From assembly GCF_004798865.1 (NCBI RefSeq), contig NW_025335268.1, positions 110,500,606 to 110,564,605 of the forward strand: DNA of 64,000 bases. Direction: 5' to 3'. The DNA is from Varanus komodoensis (taxonomy: Eukaryota; Chordata; Lepidosauria; Squamata; Varanidae). The notes beneath the pieces are model-generated. The model was given only the letters and a program-made list of their open reading frames with translations, made no database searches and had not been told where the DNA came from. This document shows positions 22,485 through 34,888 of the stretch, piece after piece (the first letter of the stretch is position 1; each line of letters begins with the position of its first letter). Made by a program: the position numbers and the translations under genes.

Positions 22485-25400
22485 GTAATATCCCAACAAC
22501 ATTATTTTTTTGTGTATCCTATAGCTTGAATGAGCTTTTAGGAGCCAAAAGAAATCTGTTGATATTGGATGGCACTAGAAGTTTTCAGTCTTAATCAGAT
22601 TGTGATTCTGAATAATCTGTAAACTTTAAATGGATTGAAGATAATTTGTCCTGCTTTCTGGAAGGTTTAGAATGATTTTTCAGTTTATATACATGGATTT
22701 TTATCTTCACAGGGTCAAAAGAAGTGTGAACAATGTTAGATAACTTAAAGGCATCTAGCTTGATTGTTTCTTTTGCAAAAGCTAGCTGTGCTGCATTCTT
22801 TGAGAACATCATAATATGTGGGTTTGTTTGAATGCAGTGGCTGGTCCTGAAGGAAAGCAGCCCAAAGAGTTTTTTTCAGAACTGTTAATATGAGCTGAAA
22901 CAAAACTCATTAATATGATGGCATAATTTTTCATAAGTTTTTCCATAGTGATAATTTTGTTAGGAGACAGTCCTACAGTTAGTTTTGGAGATTTGAAATT
23001 GAAACTTGATAATGAGGGTTGGAGGGCTGGAGGAACAGCAAAGGTGATGTTCACTTCTCTGTTTTTCTGTCCCTTAGATCTTGCTAGGTAGGCTTTTCAC
23101 CTCATATCCTGGCATCTCTGGTACCATCCCATTCCTGCCCACCAGAATGCCCAATTTCCCCTCTCTCTGAGATTGAATTTCTAATCTCAGAGAAGCAGCT
23201 GGCATGATTCTTTTGTGTGAGGCTGCAAGGGGAGTGGGTCACATTTCCATCCCCCCTTTCTGATGTCTCTGATCTTATTATGTGACATGCTATGGTCCCT
23301 GTGACGTTCTTCAAGGGACCAAAGGATTGCTTTCTTAGTATCTTACGAGCAAGCCGATATCCAAAGAGAAAATACAAAAACAATTACAAATAGAAAATTG
23401 TTTTAGGTTTGTGGGTAGGTCACCATGTTCACAAGATCAGGCCAGAATCTGACTCTTGTTTTCATTGAACTTTTGACCAGAGGAAGCAAGCTGAGCCAAG
23501 ATCAAATCCATGGCTGCTCTGGAATACTAGCAGCTTCTCTGTTCAAACAGCGAAGTATGTAATCAGCTGTGGGGCCAACTTAATGTTTTTGGGCCAGTCA
23601 CAAACACTCAGCCTAACCTATCTCATGAATTGTTGTGGGGATAAGATTGGGAGCAGGAGGAGAAGGATATTCAAGTTGCTTTGAGGTCTTTAAAAGAGAA
23701 AATATACTAATAAGGAATAAACATCTGTGCAAAATATGCAAAGTTTGCAGGTCGTGTATAAAAGCAGAACTCTACTTGCACAGTGGGCATATGGGTGGTG
23801 TGTGTGCATGCTTGGGCTCACTTCCTGCCAGACACCTATGTGAACACTTTGCATAAGATGGACAGGGTAGAGAGAATGGGAGGGCGGGGGGCAGGAGCAG
23901 AGGCCAGGAAGCTGAGCCGAGGAATCCGACCAATTCCCATCCTCGAGCCAGATTTTTCACACATCCCTACCGAATGTTCTCTTTCGGGTTATAGACTGTT
24001 TCCAAATAAAACACACTTTTATTTGGTCTCATTTTCAGAATAATTGTACAGTAGACTCTCGACTATCCGGCTCGTGACTATCCGGCCTAGTTAAAAAATA
24101 ACTATCAATGAACAGTAAAATAAGTTTAAATAATTTTTGAATTACGCCTACATTTTATGTTAATGTTTTGTTTATTTTAAAAGTGTATGTATTCATACTG
24201 TACAGTGTACATGATTTTATGTTTCCTGCAATTAAGTTAGACATTATAAAATTAATCTTAAAATGTGTACAATATTTTTATCCTTGGACTTCCTTTTTCT
24301 GTAATAAATTTTTAAAATGTACAGTACATAACAAACATTTATAAAGTACTGGCCTGTACTAAGAGGTCAGAAAATATGACTAAGAGCGGGTTTTGGTATA
24401 AAAAGGGTGTTTTTAATGGTTTGGGTGGGGTAGGAAGTGAGCATTTATAGAACTCCGGCCTATCCGGCTTGCCCTTCCACCACATTAGGCCGGATAGTTG
24501 GGAGTCTACTGTAGGAAAGAAGGAACTGCCTTAAGTCTTTACTTTAAAATAACCTGACATAATATGAAAATGATGTGTATGCATGCACTTCAGATAAAAC
24601 ATCTCCAGTTTAAATTCTTATTTATTTTTTTCTTTGCTGCTGGATGTTTAATAACACAGTAAGTAAATGTAACCTTAATTGGTTTGCACAAATAACAGAA
24701 GTACTGTTTTCCCACTAGTATGATGGCAGACACAGGAAGTTTAATATATTAACTTTCTTTAAGTTCCTTATGTCTTTAAAAACAGAACATTGGTTTTGAG
24801 CTCCTTTGAGCTTTTCATTTTGATACCAGGTACTCAGAATTGCTTCTGAAGATCAGTAAAGGAGGAGGAAAAAATGCAGTTTTACGTCACACTGAGAGGA
24901 ACAAGAAGTTGCTTGTTCGTGAACGCATAAAGATGCTGCTTGATGATGAACCTTTCCTTGAGCTCTCCCCCTTTGCAGGCCTTGATATGCCTTATGGTGA
25001 TGTTCCTGCTGCAGGATGTCTCACTGGTAGGTTTTGTGTAAGAGGAAATTAAGTATAATACACAATAGTAGCAGCATACATACGTACTCTGGCCTAACCC
25101 AGGCTAATCAGGATTTTGGTTGCTAGCAGCAACAGGGAAAATAATCAATTTCTTCTGAGCTGATTCTATTGGAAGATGCAATACTGAAAATAGAATGAGA
25201 GGAGACATCAAGAATGGCTTGCTATTGATTAATTGATTTCAAAGTTTTATAAGCTGCCTATTAAACCCTTTCAGAATGGGGTACACAATTTATTTCACAT
25301 TTTAAAAACACAAATGGGCACAAATCTATAGGAGCCTCAGAAATCTTTCAAGACAAAGGTGGTATTCATCGCATATTATTTCCTTCAGATTTAAAATAAA

Positions 25401-28400
25401 GCATTTTGTTACTATATGAACGACTGGTGATTGTTGAGGGCAGCATATGCCTGTTAACTAAACTGAGGTTGTTGCTGATGTGCTGTGAAAGGGATAGTGG
25501 GTATTTTCATATTGGTAGCTAATCTCGTCAGTTCTGCCTAACTTCCCCTTGACTCGGTGCCTCATGATGTGGGCAGTGAACTCTGTCTCTACTGAAGCTG
25601 CAGGACTGAGGGTGGGGAATAAAAGGAAAGCTGTTCATTTAGATTCCCCCAATAACAGTTGTTTGAGTGGCATGTATTGACTAGTCTGTGTATAATTGCA
25701 GCATATTTTACATGAAGTTATCCATAATCTGTGGGGTTATGCATCATGCATGAAATGCTTCTGGTCTGCAGAAACACTCTAGGTGAATTCTGATTGTAGG
25801 TTTTTATGTGATGTCTTAACCCAGATATTTTGGATTGTTTGTGGGTAAAACAATCTAACATTAATACAGGAGCCAACCATGGGTTAACTTTGGAATGTCT
25901 AACCTACAAATCACTGAAAGTGTCTAGGTTTGGACATCACATTAGCAACCTATTAATAGGGCTATTTTGGATTGTCACTGCAAGCCGGATGCAGTTTAAA
26001 AGTATAATACATCTCTGTAAATTGTGAGTTAAACTCACAATTGGCCACTGAAAGCCATCAAGTAGTCCGTTATGTTGGGAGTTCTCTATCCTGGCTAAAT
26101 TTTACCTTAACGCTTTGCAGTAGAACTGCATTTTATCAGCTTAATTGGTAAATTAAATAACTACAGATTCAGTTGATTGGTATAACTGTGACTTAAGAAG
26201 GTACTTTATTTGAGAATATTTTGGATCCTTGTGTGTTGATATAATGAAACATGGATTAAAAACTATTGTACATTTAATATCTCAAAGTAACCACATCAGC
26301 ATTTTGAAAATATGCAATTTTATTTTATTGATGGACTAAACATTGTCTGGGAGTCATAATATATGCTGGATTCCCAGATCCAAAGCTGGAAACAGTTCTT
26401 TGACCTTGGAACTGGTAATTTGAACTCCAGCCCACTTCCTGGTGGGCCGAAGTGCATGAAAAGCTGTGTGCCTGCTGCCTTTCTGAGGGTGTGAGCTAGA
26501 TTTCAGAGAGAAGGTAATGGGTGTTTCTGTGAGTAGGAACTGGAAAAGACTGCAGAAACCAAGGTGTGATGTATTATGTACTCTCTACAGCCTCCTTCCC
26601 TTTCTCTGCAAAACAACTGCCAAGTGAAAATGCAGAGGGAACAGAGCAGAAAGTAGAGGTTACTTTGACAGCTTCTCCCAGTATGCACAGAATGCCCATA
26701 AGTCTCTGAGTTTGGAGTCTTATACGGAATCCTAATTTGATTGTGCCCTCAATTATTTAATTAGCTGACAGAATTAGCATGCAGTGGACCAAGCTGAACG
26801 ACGAAAGCAAAATGTAATCAAATTCCATATTAAGATTAAGGGATGCTTTCTTAATTTATTTCTATTACATGTATGTGCAAATTCTGGAAAAAAAATAGCA
26901 CCATAGGATTAATCAGGTTTTTTTCACTGTCTAGATCTATAACAGATCTAAATACCTAAAAATGTGTTATTATTGCAAAGAAACCAAACAAAGCTGTTCT
27001 TTCTGAATAAAGCTTTTCTTTCTGACCTTGGCTATTTTAAGATGTCACAGAAAACATCTATCATATTTGTGCACTTAGATCATTTCCCTAATTTATGGCA
27101 CAATTGTACAGTACTTTAGTATGGATAATTTAGACCATTGGTAACATAATACTCTCTTGAGAAAGTTTTATTTGCAACATTTATTTTGACCCTCATTTTA
27201 GGAATTGGAAAAATCTGTGGAGTCTGGTGTGTCTTTGTAGCTAATGATGCGACTGTAAAAGGTGGGACCATTTATCCTATTTCAGTGAAGAAACAACTAA
27301 GAGCTCAAGAAATAGCAATTAAAAATAGACTTCCATCTATTTACCTTGTGGACAGTGGGGGAGCATTCTTGCCGCTTCAGGTAAATGATGCATTTGATGA
27401 AATTGGTTCATTTTTAATCTGTTGAAAAATTATTATCTTTGTTTCACATTTTCAGTCAGTTTTCACTTCTGTGCCCTATAGATACTGTATACAAGAAAAG
27501 TATTGTATGGGTAAATAACTAATACAGTGGTACCTCGGCTCACGAACGCCTCAGTTCACGACCAAATCGGGTTGCGAACAAAAATTTCATAAGAATTTTG
27601 ACTCAGGTTGTGAACTCGGCATTGGGTGGTGACTGTGATCGCGGCCATCTCCCCCCCCCCCCAAGTGGGGACATAGCCGCGATCATGCTGGGGGCAGCAG
27701 GGAGATGGCTGAGATCGCGCCCGTCTTTCCTGCACGAGCGCGCCCGTGATTGCACCTGTCTTTCCTGCAGGAGCACAACCGCGATCTCGGCCATCTCCCC
27801 CCCAGCACGAGCGTGCCCATCTCCCCCCCCAAGTGCGCCCACATTCGTGCCCGTCTCTCCCCCCGCACGTGCCTGTGATCTCGGCCATCTCCCCCCGCAG
27901 CATGATTGCGCCTGTCTCCCCCCCCCGAGTACACCTGTGTTCGCACCCATCTCTCCCCCCAGCACGCCTGCATTTGCACCCATCTCTCCCCCCCCCACCA
28001 GCGTGCCATGATGACGGGTGCGTGCAGGGATGATGGGCGCGATTGCAGTTGTGCTGGGGTGGCAAGGAGATGGCTGCGATCTTTGTTGTTCTTTGCACTT
28101 TGCTTCACATTTTTCTGATTAAAAAAAAAATAGTTACAGAATGGATTAACCTTATTTACATTGAACCTTATGGGGAAATTTAACTTGGGTCACAACCAAT
28201 TTGGGTCATGACCAGAGTCCTGGAACAGATTAATTTTGTGAGCCAAGGTACCACTGTACCTCAAAACCGTAGTTAATACCTGGATGTTGATGAAGTATTA
28301 GTGAAATTATTCTTCTGAAAGCATATGCATTGACTATATAAATCTTGAAAAATCTTAAGGAAGCAAAAATGAAGTAGGTCTGCTGAGAAATGGTGGCTCA

Positions 28401-31269
28401 TCCAGTTTGCTTTAAAAAGATGTCAACAGAATTTGAAGCAAGAAGGAAAAAATTGAGGACAGACTACAATGTTTGAAATCTGTCCATCTGTTGAATGCAG
28501 GAACTAACTTCTCTTCTGGAATGAACATTTTAACCATTGATTCAGCTACCTGGGGTATCATAGAGTGCCTGCAAATATTAAAGCTGTCAATATGCAAAGC
28601 CAAGGGACATTGCAAGATGTTATTACTGTTTTGATAATCCTCTGCTAATGGCTTTGTGGTACTGTATTTTACCTGGATGATTTATATTCCATCTTTTAAT
28701 GCAATGATTTCCAAGAGGTTTCTTGAGCAATTTGAAAACTTACCAAGCACCATTGTTCTGGCCAGTAGCAGAAGCAGTATGCTGTTCAAAAGGAAACATT
28801 TTCTTTCCACCTTTCAAATATACCCAGTGCGAGTCTTCCACGATGAAAAAAGAAATGTCCTTTCTGGCATATCTTCCCAAGCAGACATTTCCCTGCCTTA
28901 CACCACAAGTAAGGAGCCAAATGATAAAAACCATAGTAACCAACACCTTCAGCGACCTTGACAAGATTTTGTCGGAAAAGTCATGCTGAACTTACTTGAG
29001 AAAGATCTGGCACTGATGATGTCTTGGAATCAGGTCTAATTATCTCCTTTGAAGCTCTGCCAAATAAAGAGCAAGACAACATATTGAGAAGGTTGGACGA
29101 ACTGAAACCAATGATACACAGTATGACACAGTAATGAGCACTGTTGATTGTTGAATCTTTTTCCTGATAATGTTCCAATACTGGCCCTTGAGAATCCCAG
29201 AAATGCATCAATTTTTCTGCTGCTGGTTGACTTTTCAGCTTTTTCTTGGTCAGCAGCTGAGGATGATTCCATCCCATACTCTGCCATTTACTCTCAGGTT
29301 TGTAGTGACGAATCCATGTCTCATCACCAGTAATGATTCTCTTTAAGAAATGTTAATGTCCCTTAGAGTATCAGTCCGAATTTTGTTTGCAGATATCCAA
29401 ACACTTCTGTTTATGCTCTTCTGTGAGTTGTTTTGGTACCCATTTTGCACAAACTTTTCAAACCTAAGTCTGTTGTGGATTATTTCATAGGCAGAGCCAT
29501 GGCTGATTTGCAAATGATTTAACACATAATGCACTGTCACTCATCTATTTAGCAGATTCATTGCATGTGTATGCTTAACGTTGTCATCAGGTGTGGACGT
29601 GGACTGGCATCCAGCTCCTTTTTGATGGCTAACACTTGTGCAAACTTCCTTGAACTTCTCCATTCATTCATACACACTTCTTTGGGACAAAACACTTTGT
29701 CCATACTGTGCACAAAGTCTTTGATAAATAACGGCACCAGGGATACCCTCAGACCACAAAAAATGAATCACTGCACCCTACTATTCTTTTGTACAAATCA
29801 CAAGTGGGGCATCCAGTTTTGCTCACACCGCAGTTACAAATGAACTGATGTAACATGTTCACACATACACAGCAGTAACTAGGGAGACAGTAGCCTTGAA
29901 TGGAAAGCACTGATAAGACAATGTGCTCAACAGAAGTTTTAATATAACTGGAGTGCGGATAATTTTTGACTCTTTCTCATTTGCAGTGTTGTTGAGCCAA
30001 GTATTCCCCAGCTTGCAGTGGTGCATTTGATTTCTTAGGTGGAGGACTTGGCATTTATCCCGACTGAATTTCATTCTGTTGTTCTCTGCCCAGCATTGTA
30101 ACCATCAAGAGCACCTTGTGTCTTATCTCTGTCTTCCAGGGTATTTGCTATAACACATAATTTTGTGTCATCTGCACCCTCATCTAAATCATTAATAAAA
30201 ACCAGGACAAAACCCTGTGGCACCCCACTTGCCACCTGTTCCCAGTTTGAGAATGTGCCATTGATGAGCGCACTCTGAGTCTGATTTTGCAGGCAAATGT
30301 GAATCCACCTAATGGTTGCTTTATCTACTCTGCTTTTTGCTAGTTTGGTAATCGGGATGTTGTGGGGTGCTTTATCTAGTTCCAGGGCTGCTCAGTTCAG
30401 TAACATAGTTCAGGCACTTAATCTTATTGGGTAGGAAAGTATTGTCTGAACATATAAATCAGAACACCTCTGCAGTACTTGAGAAAGATATGTAAGGGAT
30501 TGCAAATCTAAATCCTTATCACACTGGTTTTTATTTGGTTTTTTTTTTCTTCTTGGTGGGTCTTTTGCCAGCCAAGAAAAACTGCATTAATAAGAGAAAT
30601 TCAAGCGTTAAATCTGAGTTTAAAAGCAAAGAAGACAACACTGTGATTAGACAGAAACACCTGAGCACAAGCTGTTGTATTATTTTAGTTTTCTTCTAGA
30701 CATATCTAGACTATCTTATTGGTGTTGTATTTGAATGGAATGCTTTTCCAGAGAGAGATGTGTAAGTTTCACTTTCGGCCAACAATAGCTATCTCTGGAT
30801 TGGCTTAGCTTTGAATGGCTGCATGTAAAAACAACAAGTGGAATACTTTGAAAAAACTAATGCTGGCCAAACAATGCTGGTCTATACATAGTGGCAAATT
30901 ATGAGTTAGTTAACCTATGATTTGCTAGGTTGTGTGCTGTACATAAGCTGTTTCTGGTTTCCATAATCAACTTCTGATAATAGATGGTTGCATGACATGC
31001 AAACCCAGACAGTTTAGGTTGCTAGTTAATTTTAGCTAACCTACAAAGTACCCAAAGTGTTCAGATTCATACATCATGCACCAAGCTTTGATTGGACTGC
31101 TCAGAGGTTGAATATTCAACATGGAAGCAGCTCGCAGGTTGGCAAATTGTAGGTTATCCCATAATTTTCTGCTATTATGTGTGAAAATTAAGTATATATT
31201 AAATATATTTAATAATATGTAGTTGGGTTTGGTTTTTGAGTGCTTTGACTCAAAAAGGTGTATAAAGCA

Positions 31270-31302
<33 letters not shown>

Positions 31303-34300
31303 ATATATGAGTTTTTAATTTATTATAACACTTGAATCCTCTCTCATTTTTTCATGGTGATTTGTTGTTAGGCAGAACTGTTTCCTGACCAATTCCATGG
31401 AGGCCGAATTTTCTACAATGAGGCTGTGATGTCTTCTTTAAGAATCCCTCAGGTACAACATTGCATTGGATAGTATATTTTTAACATGTATTTTCTAGTA
31501 ATTTTACATTAATGAACAAACATCTACAACTGGTGAAAAGAACACTTCATGTTAATATCAGAAGAGTCCAGCAGTATCTTACTTTTTGTATCTATCATAC
31601 CAGTATTCCTCCTGCTTTGACCAGAAATTTTATTGTAGATGACACTACAGTTAATTGTTCAGTGTTTTCATCTCATTTTCAGCAACAGATACATGAAGTA
31701 ACACTGCTGTGTCACATAACAGAGTTGTTCCTTCTTTTTCCAACACATAAGAAACTCTTAAGTGCAGTCAAAAGTGCAGCTGCCTTGCAAGCAAGTAATG
31801 CAGTGTAACAAATGCAGTTGGGATACAGAAAACAAGCAGGCAGAACCAGAGGGAAACAAACCAGGGATGGAGAAAGCAATCAATTTTTTAAATAAACCAA
31901 GCATTAGTGTTAATGTGAACTGGGTTAGTAACAACAACCAGAAAGCTGGGTGAATGTGGGTTTGTTTGTTTGTGTATTTATTTATTGTATTTATATCCAC
32001 TAGCATAACCCAGTGAGTGCTCAGGATGGCTTACAATAAAACAGGAAAAGGAACAATTAAATAACAGTTAAAAGTGTAACATCTAATTAAAACAATACAA
32101 ACACTAGTAATCAGTAGAAATTACAACATGGCACACAGTAATAAAAATTAAAACAATGTTAAAAGCAATTGCTACTAAAATACCCAATTGAATAGAAACA
32201 TCTTTACTTGGTGCTGAAAAGTTAGCAGCAATGGTGCCAGGCACACTTCCTTGAGGAGAGTGTTCTATAAATGAGGTACACTCACAGAGAAGGCACTTCT
32301 AGCCATTTCTCCCCCTCACTTCATGGAGAAGGACCTCCACTGAAGATCTTAATGCCCAGGAATGGATATATGGAGAAAGGTGTTCCCTCAGGTATCCTGG
32401 TTCCAAGCTGTTTACAGCTTTGTATTTTAACATCAATACTCTGAATTGGGCCTGAACTTCAACATGTCATTTTGTCATTGAACCATGGGTGTAAGGGGTT
32501 CAATGAACCATGTGTTCAACCATGGGTTGACTGTTTGGTTGTTCTTACATGCAGACCCTTCACTGTGGTTAAGCTATGGGTTATCCATGAACAATCCAAG
32601 ATGAGAACCCATGGTTTGTAGTTGACAGCACATAAACCATAGTGCAGGGTTCACACATAATGACAGCCCACAACTTAATGACAATGCATACTTAACTAAT
32701 TGCTATGTGCAAAGCAGAACTGTGTGTGGAGTGAGTTTTCTGTAAAACAAACAGGTAAGCTGATACATATTACAATATAGTTTTTGTTCTGGAGGTATGT
32801 AGTGAAAAGAGATGTGCATGCTTGCTTTCCCTGTTAAATTACAGATTTTCTTGGCTTTTTATGCACTGTTAAGCTGAGAGCTTTGGGACTGCCTTCTAAA
32901 ATAAAAATCTTAATTTTTTTCCTTTAAAATTTTTCTGAGATGAGTAACTAAATGGTGCTTTTGCATTGCCTCATGTTACAGTCAGAATTTAGAACAAGAA
33001 ATAAAATACAGTATCTATTCTTCTCACATAATCATCTTGTTTTGTTTTTTTAGGTGGCAGTTGTGTGTGGCTCTTGTACTGCAGGAGGTGCTTATGTTCC
33101 TACAATGGCAGAGGAAACGATCATAGTAGATAAAATTGGCACAATGTTCCTTGCTGGACCACCTTTAGTTAAAGCTGCTACAGGAGAAGACATTCACCCT
33201 GATGAACTGGGTGGAGCCAATCTGCACTCTAAGTAGGTGTAATTTCTCAGTGAATTACTTATGATTTCTTGAACCATTCCTTCAAATCATAGACATTCTT
33301 GAGCAGGTTTAAGCAACCTGCTTCCCTGTAGTTGTTTGAATTACAGCTCTCTATGCCTGGCCAGTGTAGCCAGTAGTATGGTTTGGTAGTATGGAAGTTT
33401 CCATCCAAAACATCTACAGAACTCTGTTTTGGAAGTCTTCAGGTTCCTGTTAAGAAGAATTGTCTTTAAATGATCTATCTAGAAACAAAGATGCTGTGCT
33501 TAATTTGTGTTGAGCTTGGCTCCAGAATTTATTTTCAGGATATGAATTATCCCTAATTGTATGTGAGATATTGTGAAGGATATTGACAAAATTGAACAGC
33601 TAGAGAATGATGAGAAGTAGCTCTAGATCCATTGGTAGATTTCTGGCTGATGTGCCACAGATTAGTTAGTAAAGACTTTTTTCCAACTTTTTTCATCTTT
33701 CATCAGATAAAAGTATTCAGTTGTCTTTGCCAATCTTGTAAAATTTTCCTCTGTATTGAAATTGGTAACAACTAAAATTTAAAAAATAACTTTGGCAGTA
33801 CATTTATTTTTATGATAGAAATTTTTCCCAACCTTGAAGCTTTTAGTTTTGACTGTTTCTGTAAAACCTTTTGTATCTTTATCCAAGTTGTTTTATAATT
33901 ACCTTGATATCATTATCATTACATCCTGTCAGATTTATGCCAATGTATTTAAGCAAATTACAGGTTATTTTGCATCCTGAATTTTTTTAAAAAATATGTT
34001 TCTCCTCTTGTTCTGTTAAAACTTCAATATTTTCCTCATTGTTTTTGTTTATTTTATAACCAGAGGAAAATTAAATTTGGTTTTTTTCTGGAATGGAAAA
34101 AAGCCAAGGACTAGATTTAAAGTTTTACAGGATAAAAAAGAGGAGGCATACAGTACCAAATATTAAACTATATTATTATGCAGCCAATATAGTCTGGATC
34201 ACAGATTGGATCTTTAATTTTGATGAAAGATTAGTGAAACTGGAGATGGCAGACCTTGAAGAAGGAATACATAATAAGTTATGGACCAAAGAATCTTTGA

Positions 34301-34835
34301 AAAAAGCATTGATCCTAAATAATAGTCATCTATTCAGGGATCCTCTAATAAAAATTTGAAGAAGAATCTTATAAAAATCTTATAAGAAGAAGAATTAGTA
34401 CCCCAATCTCTCCTTTGATGTCTCCAATATAAGAATAGTATGGAAAACAGTTGAGGAAAAATAATGATTCCATATAAAGTCATGTCAAAAATTAAACGGT
34501 GAAGGAAAACATATGGAATGGTTTAAAAACTGTAAGGATTCAACCCAAGATACTTTTGGATCATCATTTGACTTTTAAGATGTCCCCACAGAAAACAATC
34601 ATAGACAGTTTGATCTGGGGATCTTGGAGGCCATGGAATGTCACTGGCGCATGAAATGACCGGCCTTCTAAACAATCGTCGAATAGCTGCCATTGATTGT
34701 TGGGTAGTATGCGAAGTGGCTCCGTCCCATTCAAACCACATGTTTTCGATATTCAGATGTGCAAAGTTTTGCAACCTCCGCACAAAAAGTGTTTCAAGCG
34801 TAGCAACATACTGATTGGATGTAACTGTGGTTGCA

Positions 34836-34888
<53 letters not shown>

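Noticed and set aside
27556-28118. Several long open frames (up to 180 codons) on both strands
   Set aside because: They all lie in the C/G-rich repeat core of a TA-flanked MITE, are low complexity, and occur in several frames at once.
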